Shown piece by piece: positions 34,259-43,214 of a stretch of DNA of 64,000 nucleotides; position 1 is the first letter of the stretch, and each line of letters starts with the position of its first letter. The stretch covers positions 6,681,470 through 6,745,469 of the forward strand of contig NZ_CP059557.1 in NCBI RefSeq assembly GCF_022828475.1, given 5' to 3'. This DNA comes from Saccharopolyspora gloriosae (GTDB lineage: Bacteria > Actinomycetota > Actinomycetes > Mycobacteriales > Pseudonocardiaceae). Both the position numbers and the translations under genes were made by a program. Under the pieces are notes generated by a model. It saw only the letters and a program-made list of their open reading frames with translations. It searched no databases and was not told where the DNA came from.

Positions 34259-35422
34259 TCAGCGGGGCAGTGAGGTGAAGAACTCGCGGACGTCGGTGGT
34301 GAACAGGTCCGGGACCTCGGCGGCGGCGAAGGTGCCGCCTCGGTCGTACTCGGTCCAGCGCACGATGTTGTTGAGGCGTTCGGCGAACGGGCGCACCGGG
34401 GCGAGCACGTCCTTCGGGAACACCGCGACGCCGTGCGGAACCTCGCCGACTTCCAGCTGAGCCAGCGCGCCTTCGGATTCGGCGTGCTCTGCGGTGTCGG
34501 GAGTCTCCACGAAGGACCGCGCCGAGGAGTGGGCCGTGCCGGTCAGCCAGTACAGCATCACCGTGGTCAGGATCCGGTCGACGCCGAGCGCCTCGTCCGG
34601 GGACTCGACGCAGTCCGTCCATTCCCGCAGCGCACCGACGATCCACGCCAACTGCCCCACGGGGGAGTCCGCCAGTGAGAACGCCAGCGACCGCGGCTTG
34701 GTGGACTGGATCAGCTTGTAGCCGTAGAGCTCGTTCATGTAGCGCTCCCACGACGCCATCCGCGCGTGATCGGTTTCGGTGAGCTCCTCCATCTCGCCGG
34801 GAGCGCCGGTGGGGAACGTGATCAGCCCGTTGGTGTGCACGCCCACTACTCGTTCCGGTGCTCGGAGCGCGACCTCCCGGGAGATCCAGGTGCCCCAGTC
34901 GCCGCCCTGGACTCCGTAGCGCTCGTAGCCGAGGCGGCGCATCAGTTCGATCCACGCCCGCGCGATCCGCTCGGAGCCCCAGCCGAATTCCGTTGTGGGG
35001 CCGGAGAATCCGTACCCGGGTGGTGACGGGATGACCAGGTGGAACGCCTGAGCCCGAGCCGCGCCGTGTCCGCGCGGGTCGGTCAGCGGGCCGATCACGT
35101 CGAGGTATTCGGCGATCGAACTCGGCCAGCCGTGCGTGAGCAGCAGCGGCAGGGCGTCCGGTTCGGGTGAGCGGACGTGCAGGAGGTGCACCCGCTGCCC
35201 GTCGATTTCCGTGGTGAACTGCGGGTGTTCGTTGAGCAGCGCCTCCTGCGCTCGCCAGTCGTAGCCGTGCCGCCAGTGCTCGACCAGCCCCTTCAGGTAG
35301 TCGACCGGCGTCCCGTGCTCCCAGCCGCTGCCCGCGACCTCATCCGGCCAGCGAGTGCGCGCCAGCCGCTGCGCCAAATCGTCCAACTGCCGCTGCGGAA
35401 CCTCGACCCGAAACGCCTCCAC
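34259..35422 (-). CDS. Epoxide hydrolase (EHN-type alpha/beta hydrolase)
   Basis: The 387-residue protein has the N-terminal EHN cap ([25 protein letters not shown], 1-110) and the hydrolase core. Oxyanion motif HGWPSS is near 107, the nucleophile loop [20 protein letters not shown] near 190, and the end region has the histidine-poor [19 protein letters not shown] classical catalytic histidine is not obvious near the C terminus (the usual GGHF is replaced by [13 protein letters not shown]), which could make it inactive or divergent. The GTG start is followed by family-typical sequence. A CGTAC-TTT-GTACG repeat lies 30 bp upstream. Confidence 0.88.
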   Translation of the reverse strand: MEAFRVEVPQRQLDDLAQRLARTRWPDEVAGSGWEHGTPVDYLKGLVEHWRHGYDWRAQEALLNEHPQFTTEIDGQRVHLLHVRSPEPDALPLLLTHGWPSSIAEYLDVIGPLTDPRGHGAARAQAFHLVIPSPPGYGFSGPTTEFGWGSERIARAWIELMRRLGYERYGVQGGDWGTWISREVALRAPERVVGVHTNGLITFPTGAPGEMEELTETDHARMASWERYMNELYGYKLIQSTKPRSLAFSLADSPVGQLAWIVGALREWTDCVESPDEALGVDRILTTVMLYWLTGTAHSSARSFVETPDTAEHAESEGALAQLEVGEVPHGVAVFPKDVLAPVRPFAERLNNIVRWTEYDRGGTFAAAEVPDLFTTDVREFFTSLPR

Positions 35423-35451
35423 GCCACACCTTCCACGCCGCCCACCAGTTA

Positions 35452-35464
35452 CGTACTTTGTACG
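35452..35464. promoter_or_regulatory. Short palindrome before the epoxide hydrolase gene
   Basis: CGTAC-TTT-GTACG, 30 bp upstream of the GTG start and overlapping a TACGGTACACGTTACG stretch; suggests a TetR-type operator. No regulator is adjacent. Confidence 0.4.
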
Positions 35465-35493
35465 GTACACGTTACGCATCGGAGCCCGTTCCA

Positions 35494-35586
35494 GGTGAAT
35501 GACCTGTTCGACCGGTGGGAGCGGCCAACGGAGGCGTGCACGCGGGAGCCGACGTGGGGTGAACGGCCCATTTGACCGGTGAGAGT
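35494..35586. repeat. Two half-copies of the GTGAACGG repeat
   Basis: GTGAATGACCTGTTCGACCG (from 35494) and GTGAACGGCCCATTTGACCG (from 35559) are each followed by GTGGGAG or GTGAGAG. They share the left arm with the 34.0-34.2 kb hairpins but lack the complementary arm. The rest of 35423-35701 shows no gene. Confidence 0.5.
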
Positions 35587-35701
35587 GGGCGAAGAAGGCA
35601 TCGACCTCGCCGGGCGTTGATCTTGTGAGCGCGGTGGGGGCGGTCGCGGGAAGGGGCGGACATGCGAAGGCGCCCTGGGCGCCTTCGGTGAGCAGGAGCG
35701 G

Positions 35702-37108
35702 TCAGCTGCCCATTTCCTCCAGGGAGCGACCGTTGGTCTCCTTGAGGTAGCGCAGCACGAACACCAGCGAGACCACCGCGAACAGCGCGTACATGAAGTA
35801 CGTCGCGGGCAGATTCCAGTCCCGCATGCTCGGGAAGCTCACCGTGACCAGCCAGTTCGCCACCCAGTTCGTCATGGTGCCCACGGCCAGCGCGGCGGCG
35901 CGGATGCGCGGCGGGAACATCTCGCCGAGCAGCACCCACATCACCACGCCCCAGGACGAGGCGAAGAACAGCACGAACGCGCTCGCCGAGATCAGCGCTA
36001 CGACGCCCCAGCTCGGCGGCAGCACCGCATCCTCGCCGACGACCTCGGCGAAGCTGAACGCCCAGCCGGTGACCGCGAGCGACACGGCCATGCCGATGGA
36101 GCCGATGACCAGCAGCGGCTTGCGGCCGATCTTGTCGACCAGCGCGATGGCGATGAACGTGCCGAGGATGTTCACGATCGACGTGAACAGGCTCAGCAAC
36201 AGCGAGCTGCTCTCCTCGATGCCGACGGACTGCCACAGCGAAGACGAGTAGTAGAAGATCACGTTGATGCCGACGAACTGCTGCAGCGCGGCGATCGCCA
36301 TGCCGACCCAGACGATCGGCAGCATGCCGAACCGGCCGCGCAGGTCGGAGAGCTTCGGCTTGCGCTCGCCGAGCGCCCCGCGGATCTCGTCGATCTTCGA
36401 GTCGGGGTCACCGGGCTCGATCTTCGCGAGCACCTCGCGAGCCTTGTCGACCTGACCGGCGGCCACGAGATAACGCGGGGACTCCGGGATCAGCGACGAC
36501 ACGACCAGGTAGATCACCGCGGGAACCGCGGCCACGCCGAGCATCCACTGCCATGCCTGCAACGGCCCGAGCAGGTTCGAGGCGCTACCACCCGCCGCGG
36601 CCGCCAGGCCGTAGTTGACCAGCTGGGACAACGCGATGCCCAGCACGATCGCGAGCTGCTGCAATGAGGTCAGCCTGCCCCGATAGGCGGCCGGCGCCAC
36701 CTCCGCGATGTAGGCGGGGGCGATCACCGAGGCGATGCCGATGGCGATGCCGCCGACGATCCGCCAGATCGCCAGGTCCCAGATCGCGAACGGGACGGCC
36801 GAGGCGATCGCGCTGACGATGAACAACACCGCCGCGATCTGCATGACCCGGATGCGGCCGATCCGGTCGGCCAGACCACCCGCAATGGCCGCACCGACCG
36901 CCGAACCCAGCAGGGCCGACGAGACGACGAGACCGGTCAACGCCGATCCGACGTTGAAGTGAGCTTGAATGGCATCAACACCACCGTTGATCACGGATGT
37001 GTCGTAGCCGAAGAGGAAACCGCCGAGCGCCGCCGCGCCCGCGATCATCACAACGTGCCCCAGGTGCCCGGTTGGAGCACCGGGACCGCGCGACTGCGTT
37101 ACCGACAT
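35702..37108 (-). CDS. Sugar porter (MFS sugar transporter)
   Basis: Twelve-helix, 468-residue sugar:proton symporter. Family motifs are all present: GGFLFGYDTSVINGG in helix 1, GGLADRIGRIR between helices 2 and 3, RLTSLQQLAIVLGI in helix 5, IPESPRYLVAAGQ before the central loop, QQFVGINVIFYYS in helix 7, VDKIGRKPLLVIG, and the C-terminal KETNGRSLEEM. The ATG at 37108 has AGGAG upstream; the longer frame to 37297 overlaps the promoter. It is monocistronic. Which sugar it carries is not decided; xylose, arabinose and glucose permeases share these motifs. Confidence 0.93.
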   Translation of the reverse strand: MSVTQSRGPGAPTGHLGHVVMIAGAAALGGFLFGYDTSVINGGVDAIQAHFNVGSALTGLVVSSALLGSAVGAAIAGGLADRIGRIRVMQIAAVLFIVSAIASAVPFAIWDLAIWRIVGGIAIGIASVIAPAYIAEVAPAAYRGRLTSLQQLAIVLGIALSQLVNYGLAAAAGGSASNLLGPLQAWQWMLGVAAVPAVIYLVVSSLIPESPRYLVAAGQVDKAREVLAKIEPGDPDSKIDEIRGALGERKPKLSDLRGRFGMLPIVWVGMAIAALQQFVGINVIFYYSSSLWQSVGIEESSSLLLSLFTSIVNILGTFIAIALVDKIGRKPLLVIGSIGMAVSLAVTGWAFSFAEVVGEDAVLPPSWGVVALISASAFVLFFASSWGVVMWVLLGEMFPPRIRAAALAVGTMTNWVANWLVTVSFPSMRDWNLPATYFMYALFAVVSLVFVLRYLKETNGRSLEEMGS

Positions 37109-37249
37109 CGAGTTCTCCTGTGCCCGCTCGCCGGTCTGCCTCCTTGCACACCTGGGGAGAGCGCCGGGCTCTGGGGACTTTAGGGTCTGAACCACCTCTT
37201 TTCTTCCTCGATTCAGGGTGAGGATGCTCACCGTGGCGACTGAATCGTT

Positions 37250-37272
37250 CACGTGGTAATTACGTGCGCACG
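37250..37272. promoter_or_regulatory. Operator-like dyads upstream of the sugar porter gene
   Basis: CACGT-N7-ACGTG (37250-37266) overlaps the palindrome CGTGCGCACG (37263-37272), 142 bp upstream of the start codon. Candidate site for a sugar-responsive repressor. The remaining part of 37109-37474 shows no gene. Confidence 0.4.
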
Positions 37273-37474
37273 CAACGTGTGCGATCAACGGGGTCACCAG
37301 CGCCGATGCGGGCAGCGGAGCCGCCCGGGGGAACGATCTACCGCCGGAACGGGCAGCGGCGGCTACGCCGGAAGGTCATGCGCGAACGGCCGATCCGGCC
37401 GATCCGACCGGACGAGCGGGCCGCGAGTCCGGGCGTTCACCGCTCGGACGTTGCGGAAATGAAAGATCGCCGGG

Positions 37475-38059
37475 TCAGTCGCGGCGGGTCTCGACCCGCT
37501 GGAAGTTCAGGTGCGCGCGCGACGGCGTCGGCCCGCGCTGGCCCTGGTAGCGCGAACCTGCCCGCGCCGTGCCGTACGGGTGCTCGGCGGGACTGGAGAG
37601 CCGAAACAGGCAGAGCTGCCCGATCTTCATGCCCGGCCACAGCGTGATCGGCAGGTTGGCCACATTGGACAGTTCTAACGTGATGTGCCCGAAGAAGCCG
37701 GGGTCGATGAACCCTGCGGTGGAATGCGTGAGCAGCCCGAGCCGCCCGAGCGAGGACTTGCCCTCCAGCCGCCCGGCCAGATCGTCGGGCAGCCGCACCG
37801 ATTCGTAGGTGGACCCGAGGACGAATTCGCCGGGGTGCAGCACGAACGGGTCGTCACCGGTGACCTCCACCGGCGAGGTGAGTTCGTCCTGCTGCTGCGA
37901 GGGATCGATGTGGGTGTACTTCGAGTTGTCGAAGACCCGGAAGAACCGGTCCAGCCGCACGTCGATGCTGGACGGCTGGATCATGGCGACGTCGAACGGA
38001 TCAAGTTCGAGTCGGCCTTCGTCGAGCTCTTTGCGCAGGTCCCGGTCACTCAGCAGCAC
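37475..38059 (-). CDS. dcd: dCTP deaminase
   Basis: The 194-residue enzyme deaminates dCTP toward dUMP synthesis. Signatures: [17 protein letters not shown] (about 27-43), [21 protein letters not shown] and GHITLELSN, the last group holding the catalytic glutamate, and [15 protein letters not shown]. Length equals the family norm. The mycobacterial homologue also has dUTPase activity; sequence here does not tell. I use the GTG that gives the standard [12 protein letters not shown] start. tRNA-Gly lies divergently 79 bp away, the same linkage as in M. tuberculosis. Confidence 0.96.
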   Translation of the reverse strand: MLLSDRDLRKELDEGRLELDPFDVAMIQPSSIDVRLDRFFRVFDNSKYTHIDPSQQQDELTSPVEVTGDDPFVLHPGEFVLGSTYESVRLPDDLAGRLEGKSSLGRLGLLTHSTAGFIDPGFFGHITLELSNVANLPITLWPGMKIGQLCLFRLSSPAEHPYGTARAGSRYQGQRGPTPSRAHLNFQRVETRRD

Positions 38060-38137
38060 GCGCCCAGCGTATCCGCCGAACCCTGAGCGATCTTCGACGC
38101 CCGTCGTGTTAGAGTTGGCGACGCCGGAAACGGCACT

Positions 38138-38208
38138 GCGGATGTAGTTCAATGGTAGAACATCAGCTTCCCAAGCTGAATACGCGGGTTCGATTCCCGT
38201 CATCCGCT
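38138..38208 (+). tRNA. tRNA-Gly (anticodon CCC)
   Basis: The 71-nt sequence folds as a standard cloverleaf: acceptor GCGGATG/CATCCGC, D arm with AATGGTAGA, anticodon stem TCAGC/GCTGA with loop TTCCCAA (anticodon CCC), and T arm GCGGG-TTCGATT-CCCGT. The discriminator base is T and no CCA is encoded. A low-GC islet begins directly at its 3' end. Confidence 0.95.
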
Positions 38209-38477
38209 CAACAAAGGAAGGCCCAGGTCAGAGCGTCGATTCGCTCCACCTGGGCCTTCATCGTTCGTAGATCCTCCGGGACGTTCAACAACGTGCTGTG
38301 TTCAGTCAGCGCGTTCGCCGCTCCGTCGTCGTCATCGTGCACCCGCATCCGGAGCGCACCTCGTCGCACCGTCGCGAGCGCGGACGAGCCCGCAGACACC
38401 TCGAGCCGACCACGCCGTAACTCCTCAACCGATCGCGGGACTTCGCAGGAAAGAGGCGAGCGCCGACGGGCCGGCAT
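38208..38477 (-). CDS. Small hypothetical protein in the tRNA-Gly islet
   Basis: An 89-residue frame that stops exactly at the 3' end of tRNA-Gly and starts inside the end of the HNH gene. The sequence ([38 protein letters not shown]) is protein-like but matches no family I know. No clear ribosome binding site is visible; translational coupling to the HNH gene through the 53-nt overlap is possible. Moderate to low confidence that it is expressed. Confidence 0.4.
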   Translation of the reverse strand: MPARRRSPLSCEVPRSVEELRRGRLEVSAGSSALATVRRGALRMRVHDDDDGAANALTEHSTLLNVPEDLRTMKAQVERIDALTWAFLC

Positions 38478-38901
38478 ACTTCCGTCCCGCACGGTGGTGA
38501 CGCTCTTCTTGGATCAACCTCACCTTCCCATAGAGGACGCGGCTGAGAGACGGCAAGTCAGTCCAGTTCCTCAAGATCTCTGCATCGGTGAATTCCCGCT
38601 GGCTGACCGCCCAGCCCGTGAGATCCTCCCTTGCGGTGAGGTTATCCATGACAGGAAGACTCTCGACCAGCCCCTGGATTGCTGCAAGGCATGCCCCGAC
38701 CGGCCAAGAGTTGAACAGAATCCGATCCTTCAGATCATGGCAATCAAGACAGGCCGGCACGACGTCTCGGCCACCCGCAACCCTGGGCACAGGAAAGTGG
38801 TCGTGTTCATGGCGGCCCTCGACCTTTACATCACAGTAGAAGCACACCGCACACGAACACTTGCGCGTCCTGGCCAACTGACGTGCTTGTTTCGGATCCA
38901 T
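38425..38901 (-). CDS. HNH-endonuclease-like zinc protein
   Basis: 158 residues from the ATG that follows GAGGGG. The HNH core is visible: CFYCDVKVEGRHEHDHFPVP followed by GGRDVVPACLDCHDLKD, giving two CxxC zinc pairs and the HxxDH catalytic histidine. Stand-alone HNH proteins are common in mobile DNA; nicking or homing roles are possible but not shown. The gene lies in a stretch of clearly lower GC next to tRNA-Gly. The frame is open further upstream to 39054, overlapping the neighbouring gene. Confidence 0.65.
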   Translation of the reverse strand: MDPKQARQLARTRKCSCAVCFYCDVKVEGRHEHDHFPVPRVAGGRDVVPACLDCHDLKDRILFNSWPVGACLAAIQGLVESLPVMDNLTAREDLTGWAVSQREFTDAEILRNWTDLPSLSRVLYGKVRLIQEERHHRAGRKYAGPSALASFLRSPAIG

Positions 38902-38981
38902 TCGCCCCTCGATGCAGCAAAGACGGGTGATCAACTGAGCGGTCCGCCACCATTGGTTTCGTGCTGCGAACATGGTCGCTG

Positions 38982-39620
38982 TCAACGGATCGGTAGCGAA
39001 GTGGCGAGAGTGGCCACGCCGTCCATGTCCGCCGACGACGGCGAACCGTTCCACGGTTCGACCTCTGCGATGAGCACTGTCGTCCGGCTCTGCCGTGAGT
39101 CGTAGTTCAGGCCGGTGAAGCGTGGTGCGCCGAGAGCCGGGATCTCACGGCCGAGATCCGAGATGTTGCCGGTACCGTGACGATCGGCGAGCCTGCGTAG
39201 CTTTCTAGCAGTACCGGAAGTGGGCATGTCGGTCCACGACACGGCGACCAGCATCTCGTTCCCCTTCCCATCAGCTGCGGTGAACATGACCCGCCGCAAC
39301 GACGAGCACCGGTTCCGCAAGAAGAATTCCTGAACTTCGCCGTAGGAATGCGCGACGCAGGACCCTGATTCGTGCTCACGCAACTTGTTCTTGATCGACA
39401 GCTTTCCGCTTCGCGGACGTTCAGATTTCGACGAGGACTTCGTAGTAGATGAAGCTCCACCGCCAGTCGTCACTGTTGCGCCGAGAGTTCCTGTACCGGC
39501 GCCGGTCAGCAGCAACGCCGTCACAACGGCCGCTATTGCCGGGCCTGATCTCGGATCCGAACGCTTGTGCGCGCGAACGAACGTTCCATCCTTCTTCTGG
39601 TGCGCCTTGACGTCGACCAC
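38982..39620 (-). CDS. Hypothetical protein with N-terminal basic motif and membrane segment
   Basis: About 212 residues from the GTG used here. The N terminus carries KAHQKKDGTFVRAHKRSDP, a basic motif seen in small actinobacterial hypothetical proteins, then one membrane segment (about 28-50, AAVVTALLLTGAG). A Ser/Thr/Lys-rich linker follows, then an extracellular domain of about 130 residues with two cysteines (GSCVAHSYGEV, NRCSSLRRVMF). It could be an anchored surface protein. It shares strand and low GC with the HNH gene 80 bp downstream. Function unknown. Confidence 0.6.
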   Translation of the reverse strand: MVDVKAHQKKDGTFVRAHKRSDPRSGPAIAAVVTALLLTGAGTGTLGATVTTGGGASSTTKSSSKSERPRSGKLSIKNKLREHESGSCVAHSYGEVQEFFLRNRCSSLRRVMFTAADGKGNEMLVAVSWTDMPTSGTARKLRRLADRHGTGNISDLGREIPALGAPRFTGLNYDSRQSRTTVLIAEVEPWNGSPSSADMDGVATLATSLPIR

Positions 39621-39744
39621 GTGAACCCCAGTTCTCCGATTCCCCCGACTTCCGATCGCGCAATATATCGACGCAGTCCGACACCCAGGAAAGGACTCCC
39701 CTTCGTGCACTCCAGAACCCGCGCGGAATCGACAGCGAATCCAC

Positions 39745-40311
39745 TCACGATCGAGGTGGGACGTGGGTGTCGAGGTTGGTGAGGATCAGGCGCCACGGGA
39801 TCTTCTGGCCGAGTCCGCTGCGGGGTTCGTGCGGCTGCCACAGATCGTCGCCGGTGAGCAGGTGCACCCCGGCCTCCTGCAAGGTCGAGGTGTGCGATTT
39901 CCACGCCGGGTGGCGGTGGTGCGCGGCGTTGACGGTGGGGAAGACGACCACCGGCGCCGTGCCTTCACCGATCGCTTCGACCGCAGTGGTCATCGCCTGG
40001 CTGTCGCCCAAGCCCAGCGCCAGCTTGCTGACCGTGTTGGCCGTCGCCGGGCACACCAGGAAGCAGTCGATCGGCGGGTGCGGGCTCGGTTCGGACGGCA
40101 GCCGCGACTCGACTCGGCACGGCAGGCCGGTGACCTCCGCGATCCGGTCGACCTCGCCCGACGCGGCCAACCAGGACCCGGCGGTCGGGGTGAGCGTCAC
40201 CGCGACCCGCCAGCCGCGCTCCAATGCGGGCTCGATCAACCCGGTGCGGATGTTCTCCACCCCGCCCGCCGCCGATCCGATCAAGGCCAGAGTGCGCGTC
40301 GCGTCGATCAC
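39745..40311 (-). CDS. Flavoprotein of the phosphopantothenoylcysteine-decarboxylase (HFCD) fold
   Basis: 188 residues. The fold is indicated by LALIGSAAGGVENIRTGLIEPALERGW, VTLTPTAGSWL, CFLVCPATANTVSKLALGLGDSQAM and PVVVFPTVNAAHHRHPAW, matching HFCD flavoproteins that oxidatively decarboxylate C-terminal cysteines or pantothenoylcysteine. It lacks the synthetase half of CoaBC, so it is not the housekeeping enzyme; similar stand-alone proteins occur in many actinomycetes without known substrate. GTG start; the upstream neighbour (GtrA) is 68 bp away and may be co-transcribed. Confidence 0.8.
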   Translation of the reverse strand: MIDATRTLALIGSAAGGVENIRTGLIEPALERGWRVAVTLTPTAGSWLAASGEVDRIAEVTGLPCRVESRLPSEPSPHPPIDCFLVCPATANTVSKLALGLGDSQAMTTAVEAIGEGTAPVVVFPTVNAAHHRHPAWKSHTSTLQEAGVHLLTGDDLWQPHEPRSGLGQKIPWRLILTNLDTHVPPRS

Positions 40312-40379
40312 CCGGCCATCATGACCGAATCGGGACCTCGGCGTGGCGGACGGGCTCGGAAGCGGTGAGATCGCCTCAG

Positions 40380-40862
40380 TCAGCTGCGGAAGATGAGCAG
40401 GCGCTGGGTGAGGAAGTTGAACGAGGTGCCGATGCCCTGCGACAGCACCCAGGCGATCGTGATCTGCCACGGCGACACCGGCAGCGCGTGCCGCGCCAGC
40501 GAGTAGATCGTGAGGATGAGCACGAAGGTCGCGCCGTAGACGAGGGCCACCGCGATCGCCTCCCTCGTGTCGCGACGGGAGACGAAGGTCCAGCGGCGGT
40601 TGAGCAGGTAGGCGGTGGTGCTGCCGAGGACGAAGCTCAGGGCGCGCGCCGGTTCCTGCCACACCCCGAACGCGACCATGAGCAGCAGGCTCCCGTAGTC
40701 GGCGGCCGCGCTGACGACACCCACCATGCCGAACCGCAGGAGCTGGCCGAGGAGCCCGTTCGGCTTCGGCAGGGTGGACCGCTCCGCTGTTCCCGCTGGC
40801 AACGCGCCCCCAATGACCGGTTTCGCCCATTCCACGTTACCCGAACGGGCGAGCGCGATCAC
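40380..40862 (-). CDS. GtrA-family membrane protein
   Basis: The 160-residue protein has four helices and the GtrA hallmarks: LLRFGMVGVVSAAADYGSLLL, ALSFVLGSTTAYLLNRRWTFVS, and the final SFNFLTQRLLIFRS. GtrA proteins help flip or transfer polyprenyl-linked sugars for cell-wall decoration. A 30-residue N-terminal extension precedes helix 1; a later GTG start is possible. The amidohydrolase stop upstream is 36 bp away on the same strand. Confidence 0.88.
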   Translation of the reverse strand: MIALARSGNVEWAKPVIGGALPAGTAERSTLPKPNGLLGQLLRFGMVGVVSAAADYGSLLLMVAFGVWQEPARALSFVLGSTTAYLLNRRWTFVSRRDTREAIAVALVYGATFVLILTIYSLARHALPVSPWQITIAWVLSQGIGTSFNFLTQRLLIFRS

Positions 40863-40898
40863 CGATCCGACATCGGCTAGCGAACGTTGCCTCGCTGG

Positions 40899-42230
40899 TC
40901 AGCCGCGGACGTGCTGGGCGGCGGTGCGGGCCGCGGCTTGGACGGCGCGGCGGTCGACCCGGGTGGGTTCGCGGTCGTGCAGGACCTCGGTGCCCGCCAC
41001 CCACACGTCGCGCACGCAACGCGAACCGGCCGCCCACACCAGATTCGACAGCAGCTGCTCGTCCGGAGTGTCGAGGCCCGTCGCGAACGCCGGGTTGTCC
41101 ACGTCCAGGTGCACGATGTCGCCCCACCGGCCCGGTTCCAGCGCGCCGATGTCCTCGCGGTGCAGCGCCGCCGCACCGCCACGGGTCGCGGCGAGCAGCG
41201 CCCCCCGCGCACTGAGCGCAGTGGCGTCCCCTGTGGACAGTCGGGCGAGCATGCCCGCCAGCTGCACCTCTTCCCACAGGTCCAGGTCATCGTTGCTGGA
41301 CGGCCCGTCGGTGCCGAGCCCGACCGGGATGCCCGCGGCGAGCATGTCGACCAGCCGCGCGATGCCGGAGGCGAGCTTCGCGTTGGAACCGGGGCAGTGC
41401 GCGATGCCGGTGCCCCGGTCGGCGAACAGCTTGATGTCGGCGTCCGACAGGTGCACGCAGTGCGCGGCGAGCACTCGGCCGTCCAGCACGCCCACCTCGT
41501 CGAGCAAGGCCGGCACCGAACCGAACTTCTCCCGCTGTTCCCGGTCCTCGTCGGCGGCCTCGGCGACGTGCACCTGCACGAGCGCGTCGCGCTGCTGCGC
41601 GGACTCACCGATGAACCGCAACGCCTCCGGCGGCAGCGTGTACGCGGAATGCGCGCCGTAACCCAATTCCACCCGGTCCGCCGGGCCGAACCGGGTGCCG
41701 TCCACGTCGATCCACCGGCTGATGCCGTCGACCATGCCCTGCCACGAACCCATTCCCTCCAGGCCCGGCGCGGCGATCACGGCGGGCGCCAGCACCACGC
41801 GGGAACCGACGCTGAGCACCGCCTCGGCCACGGACTCCCCGGAGAAGTACATCTCGGCGCTGGTGGTGACCCCGGCGCGCAACATCTCCACGGCGCCGAG
41901 CTCCATGCCCGCGCGGATGTCACCGGGCCGCAGCCGCGCCTCCGCCGGCCAGATCACCTCGCTCAGCCAGCGCAGCAACGGCAGGTCACCGCCCATGCCG
42001 CGCAGCAACGTCATCGGGCTGTGCGCGTGCGCGTTGATCAGTCCGGGCAGCAGGATGCCGTTGCACTCGCGCACATCGGTGTCCTGAGCGCGCTGCGGCG
42101 CACCCTCGCGGGGGCCGCAGTAGCTCACCCGCCCCTGCTCGTCGACGTCCACCACGCCGTCACGGATCACCGAACCAGCGGCATCACCGGGAAATACGAC
42201 GGGAGCGTAAAGGCGCAGAGCAGTCGACAT
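40899..42230 (-). CDS. Amidohydrolase (chlorohydrolase/SAH-MTA-deaminase-type nucleobase deaminase)
   Basis: The 443-residue metal-dependent hydrolase has the TIM-barrel metal ligands in order: NAHAHSPMTLLRG, QVHVAEAADEDRE, AAHCVHLSDADI and GLGTDGPSSNDDLDLWEE. These are the hallmarks of the AtzB/MtaD/guanine-deaminase branch, which deaminates purine-type rings. Exact substrate (8-oxoguanine, guanine, S-adenosylhomocysteine) cannot be read. The ATG at 42230 removes a short unlikely leader. Repeat copy C lies upstream, between this gene and the response regulator. Confidence 0.9.
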   Translation of the reverse strand: MSTALRLYAPVVFPGDAAGSVIRDGVVDVDEQGRVSYCGPREGAPQRAQDTDVRECNGILLPGLINAHAHSPMTLLRGMGGDLPLLRWLSEVIWPAEARLRPGDIRAGMELGAVEMLRAGVTTSAEMYFSGESVAEAVLSVGSRVVLAPAVIAAPGLEGMGSWQGMVDGISRWIDVDGTRFGPADRVELGYGAHSAYTLPPEALRFIGESAQQRDALVQVHVAEAADEDREQREKFGSVPALLDEVGVLDGRVLAAHCVHLSDADIKLFADRGTGIAHCPGSNAKLASGIARLVDMLAAGIPVGLGTDGPSSNDDLDLWEEVQLAGMLARLSTGDATALSARGALLAATRGGAAALHREDIGALEPGRWGDIVHLDVDNPAFATGLDTPDEQLLSNLVWAAGSRCVRDVWVAGTEVLHDREPTRVDRRAVQAAARTAAQHVRG

Positions 42231-42338
42231 GAACGCATTCTGCCGCAGCCCCGCGCAGCCCAGGAACCACACCTATGAGGTGAACCGCAACACCCCATGG
42301 GTCCCGGAAAGCCTGGCGTGCGCCGAGGATTGAGTCGT

Positions 42339-42490
42339 CTTGTCAGCGGCGCAGCCGCTGAGCAGTGACCACGCACGCAGACCGGCCACCGGCGGGTTCT
42401 CAGTGGCTTCCTCGCGAGGACGGCTTTTCCCTCGTGGCGGAGCCACTCGGGAAAAGGCTCCAGCAGTGAGGAAGCCACCGAGGTTCCGCT
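42339..42490. repeat. Intergenic covarying-hairpin element, copy C
   Basis: Core 42391-42490. Left arm CTCAG-TGGCTTC-CTCGC (42399-42415) pairs with GTGAG-GAAGCCA-CCGAG (42466-42482): the 7-mer is fully complementary, the flanks have one mismatch and one G-U. The apical hairpin CTTTTCCC/GGGAAAAG with GTGGC-GGA-GCCAC is intact. The left module TGTCAGCGGCGCAGCCGCTG plus GAGCAGTGACC matches copies D, F and G. The right edge lies 30 bp past the response-regulator stop codon. Confidence 0.8.
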
Positions 42491-42520
42491 ACCCGGACAC
42501 CAAGGCGCCCCTGCGAGGGA

Positions 42521-43180
42521 TCAGTCCTCCATCAAGCCTGTTCGCCAGGCCCAGGACGCGGTTTCGACTCGGTTGCGGGCGCCGATCTTGTTCTGGGCCG
42601 CCGCCAGGTGGGTCTTCACCGTGGACAGCGACATGAACAGCTCGCCGCCGATCTCCACGTTGGTCAAGCCGCGCGCCGTCGCCCGGACCACGTCGAGCTC
42701 CCGCTCGGTGAGCGCGTCCTGCAGCGGCTCCACGGTGCGGCGCGGGCGTTCCGGCGGCTTCGCGAAGTGCTTCAGCAGGCGCACCGTGATCTGCGGCGAC
42801 ACCAGGGCGTCCCCGCGCGTCGCGGCGTGGATCGCCTCGATCAGCAGCGCCGGACCTGCGTCCTTGAGCAGGAATCCGCTGGCCCCGTTCGCCAACGCCG
42901 TGGCCACGTACTCGTCGAGGTCGAAAGTGGTCACCACGACCACCTTGATCGGATCTGCCACGTCGGGGCCTGCGAGCTGCTTGGTGGCTTCCAAGCCGTC
43001 CAGGCCGGGCATCCGGATGTCCATCAGGCACACGTCGGGCCGCAGCTCCTTGGCGCGGCTCACCGCGTCCAGCCCGTTCGCGACATCGGCGACGACCTCG
43101 ATGGAATCCTGCGAATCCAGGATCATCCGGAAGCCCGCCCGCACCATTTCCTGATCGTCCGCGATCAGCACCCGGATCAT
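42521..43180 (-). CDS. NarL/LuxR-family response regulator
   Basis: 219 residues: receiver domain 1-120 with phospho-acceptor in DVCLMDIRMPGLDG and conserved Lys in GFLLKDA; LuxR-type helix-turn-helix at about 150-210 (LTERELDVVRATARGLTNVEIGGELFMSLSTVKTHL). It lies 34 bp after the histidine kinase gene on the same strand and is its evident partner. Target genes are unknown; the divergent dead ABC ATPase homologue upstream of the kinase is one candidate. Confidence 0.94.
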   Translation of the reverse strand: MIRVLIADDQEMVRAGFRMILDSQDSIEVVADVANGLDAVSRAKELRPDVCLMDIRMPGLDGLEATKQLAGPDVADPIKVVVVTTFDLDEYVATALANGASGFLLKDAGPALLIEAIHAATRGDALVSPQITVRLLKHFAKPPERPRRTVEPLQDALTERELDVVRATARGLTNVEIGGELFMSLSTVKTHLAAAQNKIGARNRVETASWAWRTGLMED

Positions 43181-43214
43181 GGGTTCACTCTCCTCGTCGT
43201 GCGCCACGTCGCAC

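Noticed and set aside
35472-36236. Alternative minus-strand frame of 254 codons within the sugar porter gene
   Set aside because: It is an overlapping frame with Arg/His-rich translation; the sugar porter motifs are continuous in the other frame.
38138-39744. Prophage or integrative element at tRNA-Gly
   Set aside because: No integrase, no phage structural genes and no repeated tRNA end are visible, so only a small islet is supported.
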